From contig WBMV01008435.1 of NCBI GenBank assembly GCA_013396655.1, positions 682,001 to 746,000 of the forward strand: a DNA stretch of 64,000 bases, given 5' to 3'. Below the pieces are notes generated by a model. The model was not told where the DNA came from. It worked only from the letters and a program-made list of their open reading frames with translations, and searched no databases. Each line of letters opens with the position of its first letter. The stretch's first letter is position 1. The stretch comes from Campylorhamphus procurvoides. Lineage: Eukaryota > Chordata > Aves > Passeriformes > Dendrocolaptidae. The position numbers and the translations under genes were made by a program. Shown here in pieces: positions 43,301 to 55,300 of this stretch.

Positions 43301-46300
43301 GGTTTTGTTGTGGTTTTTTTGTGGGTTTTTGTTGTAGATGAAGAGTGTGTCCATATGGCAGATACCAAGCTGTGGATGATTAAAAGTTGATTTTTCCATT
43401 TAGTGTATAAATAGCAAGAGTTAAACAAAATTGGATGAATAGTTGGGTTAAGCATATGGCATATGTTCAAATTTGTTATCCCATTCTTGAAACTTCCTTC
43501 TCCTCTTGTGATCAGAGGACAATAGAATGAATCAGGAAAATGTTCCAAGTATGGTAATTACTCAGTTTGATAAACGGCTAAGATTGTATCACAGTCACTG
43601 ATTTTACAGCAGTTAATGGGATTGTACTGTGATTTTGCTCATTTTTACTACTCGTATTTAGGCTTCTTTTTGGTTTGTTTTCAGCAGTCTTCAGAACATC
43701 CCAGCATTTACAGGGGGTACGTTTTCAGGGTCATTGGCATATGATGGAAATTGAGTTGTAAGTGGCATTGGGAATCCAATCCTCACTCCTACTTTCAGTG
43801 AGGTATGTCGTATTTAGTATAAAATCAACCTTATGAGACCAGGTTTCCTCATTCCATTACAAACTTTTTGGCTTAGTGTCTCCTGGTCAAATAGTAATAG
43901 GCAGTAATGTAAGTAGAGTCCCAAAGACTTGCCAAGTGGCAGGCATCTTGCAGTTCTGGAGACTATTCAGGGAAAATCTGACCTCTCCTTGTTCCCATGG
44001 TGTGACAGCCTTGGAACATGTTGTTGATACCACTGGAGTGCACATGAGAACTGCACTTAGGCTGTACATAGCTTCATTGAATAGTCAACCTGCTTGGTCT
44101 TGGGATTTTGAGTTCTGCTGCTGCTTATTCTGTCACTTAAAACTTACCCAGTCTTACAGGTTCTTTTGTTTTTCCTGTTGTTACCCACTACTGTGCTTGA
44201 TATATTGTTGTTGGCCAACAGAAGGATCCTGCTGCCTGTATGCTTTAGGATTTTGACTTCTTTCTTTTAGGAAAACAGGTGACAATCTTTTTCGTCAGCT
44301 GCTCTATAATATTATCTGGTCTTTGCTGTGTTTTGGGGCTAGAGGGAACTGAGGTGTACTGTAAAGGATGACATTGTAATAGTACTGTACTGGGACTCTG
44401 AGAAAGTGTACACTGAAGTAATGCTGCTCTTCAAGTTGTTTTCAAGTAACGTGCTTGTTGCCTGGAATGAGTCAGGAGAGCAGTCACGTGCTTGTGAGTG
44501 ATCCTACTGTGTCATGGGATGGACTAAAAGCTCATAAGGAAGAGTAGCATTATTGAAGGTAAGATAAAATTTTGCCCTGGCACTGGAGTAGAACAGCCAG
44601 AAAAACAGCTAGATCAGATAACTGTCTTGAAACAGATTGCTTTTTCTCTAATACCATGCTCTTTCTTTAGGCTTGTCATTCATGCTCAGGCTTTTCATCA
44701 AAACCATGTCAATCACTGTGTCTCACTTTTGAAATCAAGGATTAGTGATTTCCCATCTCTCCTCTTAGAGAATGTAGCAACTCTTTGAAGCTTACTGCTT
44801 CCCTTAATTGTTGCTGGAGACAATTTTGTTTTTAAGTATAGGAAGAATGGGCTTCAAAAGACATTGATTTATGTGCAAACAAGTGCATCAATGGTCTTAA
44901 TGCATAGTTGATCTGAATATCCATTTGCTAGCCATTTATTAATGATAATTAAATGATAATCTCTACCATGTATATGCTTTAGGGATTCTAATTCAGGCAC
45001 ATTGCCCAACAATGTATTTAGATAGAATCCATGCCAATCCATTAAATTCTTACTTATGCTTTTTGAATCATAAGGGATACTACATTTATTGTAGTGATTG
45101 AGGTTCATTATGGAAATAAAGTGATGGTTGAAAATATCACTTCTTAGGATCCTAGGGAAAAGTCTAACAATCACAGAATACGCTGAGTTGGAAGGGACAC
45201 ACTGGTATCATTGAATCCAACCCTTAGCCCTGCACAGGGCCATCCATCCCCAAGAGTCATACCATGTGCCAGAGAGTATTATCCAAACGCTTCTTGAACT
45301 GTGTCAGGCTTGGTGCTCTGACCACAGCCCTGGATAGCCTGTTCCATCACTCAATCACCCTCTGAGTGAAGAACGTTTTTCTAATATCAAACCTAAACCT
45401 CCCTGCCATAACTTCAGGCCATTCACTGAGGTCTTGTCACAGAGAAAAGATGAGCGTCTGTCCGTCCTCTTCCCCTCATGAGGGAGTTGTAGACTGCTCT
45501 GCCATATAAGGGCAGTACTTGCATGTATGAAAAGCGTTGGGATCAAGTGAAAATATCTGCTTTTATGTGATCATAAGTTTTCTCAGACTCATTCTATTAA
45601 TGGAGTCTCAATATTTTGATGGAAAAGTGATGCATTTCATGCTTTGTTACATTCACTGATTAAGGATTTTTTCTGTGAAAGACTAAATCTGAGAGTTGTT
45701 TTTACTTTGAGTAGGTTATTTAGGATGGGATTCAGCTGAGGTCTTGCCAATTGCTGGACCCTTAACTTGAATGATGAAGACATTTTTATTCTTCATACTC
45801 TTCATATTTGTTAGACTGTATTGTGTACTGGAATCTTTTTAAACATCTGTGCTTTAAGGTACTACTTTCAGTTACTGTGTAAAATCCTTGAGCTGTCAAT
45901 ACAGGAACTTTTACTTGAACTGACTTTAAAAGGTTGAGATCTGTTTCCTTAGTTTTGTGTGTTGAGTTAATCTTTCCTTCACCACTGTTAGGTTTTTTTT
46001 GGTTTTGTTTTTTGGTTTTGTCTTTACAGACCTGTTCTTCTGTGTGTTAGTTTCCCAAATACTGTATACTGTTCCTCTATATCATTTTTCTTGCCTGGAT
46101 CCGAACAAAGTTCTGGGGAGTGAGGTCTATGATAGAAAGAGTCTACTTCAGATTGCCCTCTTCTCACAGAGGTTTCTCAGCCTTTTGCAGGGGATAAGCA
46201 AAATTCCTTGTGTCCTGAGAGTCATAGAACATCCTGATTTGGAAGGGACCCTCAGGGTTCATTGCATTCAGCTCTGGCCCTGCACCTGACTGCCCCACAG

Positions 46301-49300
46301 GTCAACACTGAGTTGTAAGTGATGCCCAATTCTAAAACTGGAAGTTGAGAATTACTTGTCTTCATATCTCTTATTCCTGAGCAACCCTGGGAAAAAAGAT
46401 CCATTGGCACAAGGCTGAGATTGGTCCCTAGATTACAAATTACATTCTTGAACTACATCAGATTTGGTTAAGAGAGTAAAAATGTAAACTTCTGAGTGAA
46501 CTTGTATACATGGACATTTTGATCTATGTTATGAAATTACTTGAGATTAAAATATTTCTTTAGTAAGTCTGTGTCATCTAATTTTTTGCTTTATACTATA
46601 TTTACTGAATATAACTATTGCACTAAGTAGAACAACAAAGAAATTACATAGTTTGAGGGAGAAAACTGGGAGCATTTTTTCCTAAAATCAATGTCATGTT
46701 TGAACCAATTGACTACTGGGTTTTTAAGTTGTGTATTAAAAGTTGCTAAATTAGTAGTGATGTTTCTAAATTAGATGTGATAACCTCAAACAGCTTTTCC
46801 TTGATGGCTGTGTAATGCAATCTTGCTATAAGCTAAGGTGGAACAGGTTGCCCATGGAAGCTGTGAATGCCCTATCCATGGGGGTGTTGAAGGTCAGGCT
46901 GGATGGGGCTCTGAGCAACCTGGTCTAGCCCACAGCAGTGGGGCTGGAACTAGGTGATCCTTCCAACCGTAACCATTCTATGATGGTTCTTTGAAGGTGA
47001 AAACATTTGAAATACCAATTGACAATTTAATGACTCTTAGAATGAAGTTTGCCTCTTTGAATTTAGTCTTACCTTTAGTTCATGATGCCTTAAGACAAAA
47101 TGATTTAGGACTGATTAATGAACTGTAAGTCTAAATATGGGAGCAGGAAATTTCTGAAATCAACCTTTCTGATTATCAGATGCGTTAGAGTTATGTAAGC
47201 TGTCATGCAGAACTCTGTGGAAGATAATGTGTAAGTAAAATAGTTGCCAGGAAAATTAAATACATTTTCGCTTGGCATAAAAGCCTATCTCCTAAAATAC
47301 TCTTAACTTGAAAAATTAGATATGCATGAGTAGGTAAAAATGGATGTACATTGCTGTTTGAATTTACTTAGTGACTTCTCGGTATGTGTTCACAGACTCA
47401 CAAAGAGGTTGAGGTTGGAAAGGACCTTTCTGGGTCATCTGGTCCAACTCCTCTACTCAGGCAGAGTCACCACATTGCCCAAAACTATGTCCAGACAGCT
47501 TTTGAATATCTCCAAGGATGGAGATTCTACAACCTGTCTGGAGTCAGGTTCTGCCAGTTGTCAGTCACTGTCACAGTGAAAAAGTGTTTTCTGGTTTTTC
47601 AGTTTGTGGCACTGCCTCTTCCCCTGGCAGTGGGTGTCACTCAAAACAGCCTGGCTCTGTTCTCTTTACACCCTCCATTCAGGTATTTATACACATTTAT
47701 AAGATTGCCCCTGTGCCTTCTCTGGGCTGAACAAGCCCTGCTCTCTCATCCCTCTCTCATCAGCCCCTTAAACATCTTCCTGATCCTTTGTTAGACTCTA
47801 CAGCATGTTCATACATCTTGTGTACTGGGGAGCCCAGAGCTGGGCACAGTACTCCAGGTGAGGACTTAGCAGTGCTGACTAAAGGGGCAGGATCACCTCC
47901 CTGAGCCTGCTGGCAGCACTCTTCCTAGTGCAAGCTCAGGATACCAGCAGCCTTCTTTGCTGCAAGGGCATGTTGCTAGCTGATGTTGAACTTCACATCC
48001 ACCAAGGTCCCCAGGTTCTTTGCAAAGCTGCTTTCTACATAGTCATCCTGGGCTTGTGTCAAATGTGAGCTGGTGCCTGGGGTTTGTTCCTCCCCAGCTG
48101 CAGGACTTTGCCCTTGTTTGACTTAATGAAATTCCTATCAGCCCATTTCTTCAGCTTGTTGAAGTGTCTCTCTGGCACAACCATCTAGCATATCAGCCAC
48201 TTCTGTTTTATGTCATCTGCAGACTTGCTAAGGGTTCACTCTGCCCTCTCATTGAGATTGTTAATGAAGATATTGAACAGAATTGGACCCGGTGTTGAGC
48301 CATGATGCACGTCACTAGATACTGACCTCTGGCTGGATTTCGAGGCCTTGAACACGATGGGTCTGGCCATCTAGACCATTTTCAGTCCATTTTGCATTTT
48401 GTTCAGCCAGCCCAACAGCTTCTCTGTGAGAATTGTACAGGAGACAGTGTCGAAAGAGAATATCCATTTGCTCTCCGATCCTGATGCAGCCAGTCATTTC
48501 ATTGTGGAAGGCTCTTAGGGTGGTCGTGCATGACTTCCTCTTTGTGAATCCACACTCACCCTTTCTGGTTTCCTTCTTGTCCTTCATGTACCTGGAGGAA
48601 ATGGTTTCCAGATTTCTTTCATCACCTTCCCAGGGGTTCAGAGATTATCAGGAGCTTTGAAATTTCATGTATGAGTAATTAACCTTGTCATCTTATTGTG
48701 GGTAGTGGAGAAACTGAGCAAGTACATCCAAAAGCAGAATCACTGTAGAAGTGAGACTCTTGGAATTAAATGATGCAAATCGTGTTTTGATAGAATCTGG
48801 GATGTAACTGAGTCTTGGGTAAAGAAAAATTCCCTTTTTTATTTGAAACCTCCTGTCTCAAGGTTATAAACTCAGTAGAAACACTCTAATGAAAGCTGTT
48901 ACAGTATGTTTATTATCTGTTTGCCTAATGTGTCTTTAGAGTGCAATGTGTGCCACTAAGGAAATGCATGTAATAGTTTCTGTGCTTGTGCACAGGGTCT
49001 GCTGTACTTTGAGCAGGGTTATGGTTGCATCTATTTCCTCCCATAATGGGGTGTGAATGTAATACACATATTTGTGTGTGTTTATTTTTAAAAAGATGCA
49101 TAAAATATTATAGCTTTAGAAAGGATAAGGTTATCTTTTACACACACCCCCTGCATATTTATAAATATGTATTTATAAACATATTCATGTCTTGTCCTCT
49201 AAAAGGGGAAAATCCGCTTTATTAGTCTTTTTCAGACTTTATCCTTCTTCTAAAGGAAGAAACTAAGTTTCTGCATTACCTTTGCACATCAGATGCAGCA

Positions 49301-52300
49301 ATGCCAGGAAGATTGGCCTTCAATTTTATCATGTACGATGCTGTGTGTATACTGAAGTCACATGCTGGTTGTACAGCCGTAATACTATATACTGCTTATG
49401 TGTTCTTTGCAAGCATCCATACTCAGCCTACATCACATGTACCTTAAGAGTTGGGGTCAGTAGGTTTTGCATCATTTAAAGTTTAGCTAAAATTTTTAAA
49501 AATGTCTTGTTATGGTAATAAAACCCCTGCAACACTTGGATCATGTTTACAAAGTTATTTTTAATTGTGAAGCATATGAAAACTATTTCTTGTATCCTCT
49601 TCTGACAGATACAGCACATGTCACTTGGATTCTGTGTTCATTTTACTTATACAGCCAGACTTGGGTGAACATGATGGAAGGACAGGCAGCGATTTAGAAT
49701 GACAGGAATTCAAGAAGACAGTGAAGACTAAAGGGTTGTGTTTCTGGCAGGCATCTTTTGAATGTTGCTGAAGTACTGTAAGATGTTACCGCCTCTGAAA
49801 GAGATGGTAACCAACTCTTGCCAACTGTTAACTGTGCTCCAGCCAGATACTACCAGTTCCCTAGCAGGGACAGCCCAGGTTGGAAGGAACCTCAAAAAAC
49901 CATCTATTTCAACCTTTCCTAGGGAAGGGAATCTAGATGAGACTCTGTCATGCCCTGTCCAGTCGTATCATGAAAACCTCCAGGCCTGGGGGCTCTGCCA
50001 TGTCCCGGCTGAGGTGGTTCCAGTGATTGATTACTCTCAAACAATCTCTAATGGCATATTGACTTTATAGTATGTACCTGAACCTTTAGTGGTGAATAAA
50101 GTGCTATACTGCAGTGGGAATAGGGGTGGGAGAAAGTTCTGATGCTGCAAGGAGGCTGGGTCAGACAGCTGTGGGCACTGATACATGAAACTGGGTGCTG
50201 GGAGGGCCCCCATCAGTGCCCTCTTCACTTAAAGCTGCATTTTTTTCTCATTTTGGGTGACAAAACCACAGTCCATGTGTTATCATTGTGGGTTTTTTTA
50301 AAAATTTCCACTGTTCTAGGTTTAATTTTACACAGTTTTATTGTGTTTGTCTTTTTATTACCAATATAGTAGATAAAGAAACAGCATTGAATGTCACTGT
50401 GGTTTTGCAACAGAGAAGGCTTATTATACTTCCAGATGCATATTTTTTTTCCTTAGAGGTGATACAACTATCATAGAATAATTTGGGTTGGATGGGAGCT
50501 TTAGGGATTGTCTAGTCCAACCCCCCTGTAATGGGCAGGGACGTCTTCAAGTCCATCAGAGCTCCAATCGGATCTTGAATAGGATGAGGCATCTGCCATC
50601 TCTATGGACAACCTACTCCTGTGTTTCTCTGTCATCATAAAAAAACATCCTTTTATCTAGTCTGATATTAAGGTTTCTATTCTTTTTATAGCTGTTGTAT
50701 AAATTACTTTAATGAAAAAATAAGGGGTTGATGCAAACCTTGTATTCTTGTTTTACCAGTGCACTAAAAATTGTAGAAGGTTTTGTCAGGAATTTTGAGC
50801 ATTTTTGTTTTAAAGTGAGTTGCTGAAAGTTTTGTATTTTATTTCTGCAGAATAAAACTGGTGTATACCTTTACTGGGGATTGTTTGCAATCTGATACTC
50901 TTAAATGTATTCCATTGTTCTTCCCCTTGTAGAGTGGTGTCTTGAATTTCTTGCTGCTTTTTATTACACAATCAGTTGCTTAATACAGATTCTCTTTATA
51001 TAAGATTAAAGTCTTGCATTTGGGCTTTTTAAAAAATGTAGCAGTGGTAACTAGAGTTGTGATCTGTAGCTTAGTGGTAAGTAATAATTTCCTGTATTTT
51101 TCCAAACAGAGGATTACTGTCTGAGTAGATCATTTAAGAGTGTGTGTGTACAGAACATTTATCTGTGCAGACTAGTTTTAGGAAGATCTTAGAATAAATG
51201 TATCAAATAAGAACAGACTTACATTTGTGTTTTCAAATAAACAGGTTATTTCAACAGTACCGTTAATGTAAGGTCATTGGTTTTCCAAGAACTGTGCCAA
51301 CTCTAATGTTGGGAGAACAAAACATATATGAAAATCACTGTTGATGCTTTGCTTTTAGGTTCTTATGTATTTTATATTTCCTGGGGTATTGACAACTTTA
51401 AATTCTCTTTCTTTTGTGTATGTATGTGTGTATATATATATATATATATGCTGTGTATATAATGGTAAATATTAAGTATACTTTATTTCTCATTTGTTTT
51501 TCTGGTTTTTGTTTTTAACTCTGTGATGCAATAGTATAATTGTATTCAAGCAAAAACCCCTTACCAACAGCATAGGGAGTGCTGTCGGTGGAATACTGAC
51601 ATTTTCAATAGTGTGCCTAGTGAGCTGAATTTAAACTTACCAAAAAATAGAAGTCCTCTATTGTAAATCACCTGATACGGAGAGTATTGTTGTTGTTGAA
51701 AGAATTTGGCAAAACTAACAGTTGGGTTAATTTCTTAGCATCTTGGTAAGATGTCACTTCTGCAAAAGCTAGTTTATTACTACTTCAAGACATCAGCTTG
51801 CATGGCTTTATCATCTGTTCTATTACTTTGTCTAATAAATTATGGAAGAATGAAGTTGAAATATTTGTGAGTTCTCAACACTTGTTTCTGGGAATTAACA
51901 TAAGCATTTTTTCCAGTGTAGGAAAGAAAAACATAAGCATCTACTTAAAGCTGAACATACGCTGAAATGCTTTCCTGTTTTAGGTCTTGATTGTTTTGCT
52001 TACTACTACATTTTTCTTTTTTTCTTTTTTTCCCCTTTGAATGCTGCTAATGTACCGAATTGTCACAAGAACTCACATTTTCTTCTCCAAATGGGTGCTG
52101 TTCAAAACAAGGTGCAGAGAAGAAAAAAAATAAAAGGCTAGCTGAGACCCCCACAAGCCAAGAACTCTTAACATGCTTGTTTCAGTTTCTCTCTTGCCCA
52201 TATGGTAGGATGGAAAATGTGTTTAATGTCTGCTAATTAAGGAAGTCAAATGGAAAAAAAAAAGTAAATCTAAAGGTACTTGTTACTTACTTAGTGTTTG

Positions 52301-55300
52301 CTGAACAAAGTAGCAAAGCTGTCATTCATCATTTTAAGATTAATTGCAAGTTGATGCGGTAATAATTTTGTTTCTGCACAACTCTTTAAATCACTGGCAT
52401 AATTAAAACAACTGAATTTGGACAACAGATTTATATTAGTACCTTGCTAAAATTACTTTTAATTAATCATCAGAATTTAATATATGTTTAATCTATTGTC
52501 TACATTTTTTCTGTCTAGAAAAGTGCTATTATATAGTTCCTACCACAAATTTTAGTCTAATCAGAAATAACCTTTGGATTCATCAAGAAAATTTGTGTTT
52601 CTGCTGTGTTGTTGATGCTCAGTAAATTTGGTCAGGAAAACATTAGCAAAGATTACAGTTCTATAGAGAAATTATTATGAAGCAAAGAAAGTGGGAAACA
52701 AAACATGTCACAAGGCAAGTGGAGAATTTTTGTTTCAGAGAAACCCCAAAAAATAAAACTCAAAGAACCCACAGTGCACTGGCCATGTACTGCCATGTTT
52801 GGTTTGTTGTTGTCAAACTGATGTAAACAGTACTTGTGTGAGAACAGACTTGTTTATAATGGTCTTGGAATCAGCAGATCAATAGAAAAATTGAAATATG
52901 GGAAAGAAAATAGTTTTACATAATTTCTGCTCTCCCCTCTTAACGCTTTTGCTATGTCTTGACTGTAGCGCTTGGAGTATTCCAGTTGGAAGGGTGTAAC
53001 CAACAACAAATACTTAAAAATCTTAATCCCTTTTTTTGTTTTTTTAAGGACCACTACACCAGGAGAGACTAAACTTTTAGCTTCTGAAGTCTATGATATC
53101 CTTCAGTCTTCCAACATGTCAGATATGGACAATGTGAACGAGATGAATTATCGTCGACGGAAAGCACAGTTTTTTCTCGGCAGCACAAATAAGCGTGCCA
53201 AGACAGTGGTTTTGCATATAGATGGCCTTGATGATTCGGTAAGGAAACCTTGCAGAGTTTAAGTAAATAAGGTGTGTTGTACTGAGATGTATTTTGCCCA
53301 GTGAAATAATGTACTTGGGCTACTCGTGTGGGATCATCAGTTGCCTGCAATTTCTGTGGATTGTAGTTTGAATCACGAGATATGTATAAAATCTTGCATA
53401 AATTGAACTTACTCAGAATATCTAAAGAAGATGTTTTAAGGCAATTTTCTTGGTGGCTTTTTAATTGCTCTCAAAAATACTCTGTTTTAACCTCTCCTTA
53501 TTTTCTTTCATTTTTCAAAAAAGAGTGGAATAAATAAGGTGCCTTCAGCATTTTCACTTACACGTATCTCGTGGTTGTATCACTGTGTTAATCTAAAAAG
53601 AAGTTTCCTTTTAGTTATGAGAGATTTAGGACACTGTGGGGTTTTTTTTTATTAGTTAATTTAGAAATGCTGTATTGTCTTTGAGTTGGTTTTGCTACAT
53701 CTTTTCATTGTCTGTGAGATCTTTTCTACTGTAGTGACCAGAATGGCATTTGAGTTAATGAGGTCTCACTGAGTCTTTATGTAATGTCAGAATAACTTCT
53801 ACAGATTTATCTACCATACCCCTGTAGATAACACCCCAGGGCCATGTTTGCCTTTTTACGGCTGCCAAACAGCATGTAGGCTGCTTAAGCATGTTATCCA
53901 CAAGTGCCCTCCGGACTCTGTGTCTTTCACTTTTGTACCCACTTTAAATGATCAAACCTGATCCTTTGCTTTGTTGCTTTACATTTTGCCAAGTAAGCGT
54001 GTCCACAGGCCCACTTTATCAACAGCATCCCCACTGTACTGTTTTGATATGACCACAGTTAATTCCTTTAGAAATAACATGCTGCTCTAGCTCACTTTAT
54101 ACAAAGTAAATATTTTTTACAGTTTTGTCCTCGCAGCACTTGCTCTATCTAGAAAGGCAGTGCTTTGTCAACACCATTGGCTTTTGTACTCTTTCAAGTT
54201 TTTTTAATTGAATCAAATCAGTTGTTGTTTTTAAGCTTGTAGTTGATTTGTTTGTCCACAGGTACCTTCAAGCAAGAAATTTCATCCACTTCTACTTTGT
54301 GAGTTTAGATATTTTGCCCGTAGTCGGATTCTATTTTAAAAGTGTTTCTTTGTGTTCTTTAACAAGTGGAACTTAGTGAGATTTGTGTTTTCTCTCTTCA
54401 ATACTGAGGTAGAGTTATTGTGAAAAAGTGTAGGGTGTTTAGATATTCATCTCCAGAGAGAAAAACTGCAGACCAGAATGTTTTCATAGCTCATTGTTAA
54501 AGAAAAATCTGGCTGTGCACTGGCTGAGATGGCTAGTATACAAATGTTAGTGATACTCCATGCGCTCACCCAGCAGTTAAACTTCCCTATAATACTGTTT
54601 TAAATGTTACAATAAGTTGGGACTGGGAGGATGATGAAGGATATGAGCAACAAAAGCAGCTTAGTTTCATTGAGTAGTTTATTCCTGACTTAACTAGCAA
54701 ACAATATTAGGTGTCATGTTTAAGCATTAAAAGACATCATGAGCAAACACAGGGCTGTAGACATGGTGTTCTCAGTCATTTACATATGTAACAAGAAGCT
54801 GCTGTTAGGAATGATTGCAGATTCTACAAATGCTTGTGGATTTTGAAACCTCAAATAGTAGATATTGATTGTTTTAGGAAGATAGGGGAAAGATCATTTG
54901 TCTAGTATGGAGTCAGATGTTTGTATTTTAAGATCTAATTATCAGATTTGGTGATAATTACTAAAAACTTAAAAGAAAGGAAAAAATCAAGGCAGTAATT
55001 CAGGAGTTTATGGCATGCCCTTCAGTCAGTTTTCTAGTCTGTACCTTTTAGTAGTATTTGTTAGGGTATGGTAATTGGGGTTTGGTGTGCAAGAAAATAA
55101 CCTATACTTTGCCTGTCCTACCTTGTGCCTGTGCTTCAGGAGTACCATTCAGAGAGATGTCTGGCTGTGTATTGCTGGCGTTTGTGGCTATCTGTGCTAG
55201 TTAAATGTCTTTTGCAAACCATGTATGTGCAGCAAGGCTGACAGCTGCCAAGCTGCCAACTTTTTAAGAAGTTTGTGTGGACTTGAGTAAGCTTTGTCTT

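Larger units (their letters stand above)
32588..53048 (+). other. ARMC1 intron 2, 20.5 kb
   Basis: Largest intron. CR1 pieces at 33095-33600, 35812-36292, 45171-45510, 46220-46318, 46838-46986, 47388-48655, 49870-50090 and 50473-50700; an A/C-rich repeat at 42382-42457; a TA microsatellite at 51431-51449. A TAATTA-rich block lies at about 37550-37870. An unexplained protein-like minus-strand stretch lies at 41290-41880. No gene supported. Confidence 0.75.

Noticed and set aside
43876..44256. 126-codon plus frame in ARMC1 intron 2
   Set aside because: No recognised domain or splice context; Cys/Leu/Phe-rich tail typical of chance translation.
49155..49190. Near-palindromic TTTATAAATATGTATTTATAAACATA
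   Set aside because: Simple AT-rich symmetry; no mobile element ends or duplication seen.
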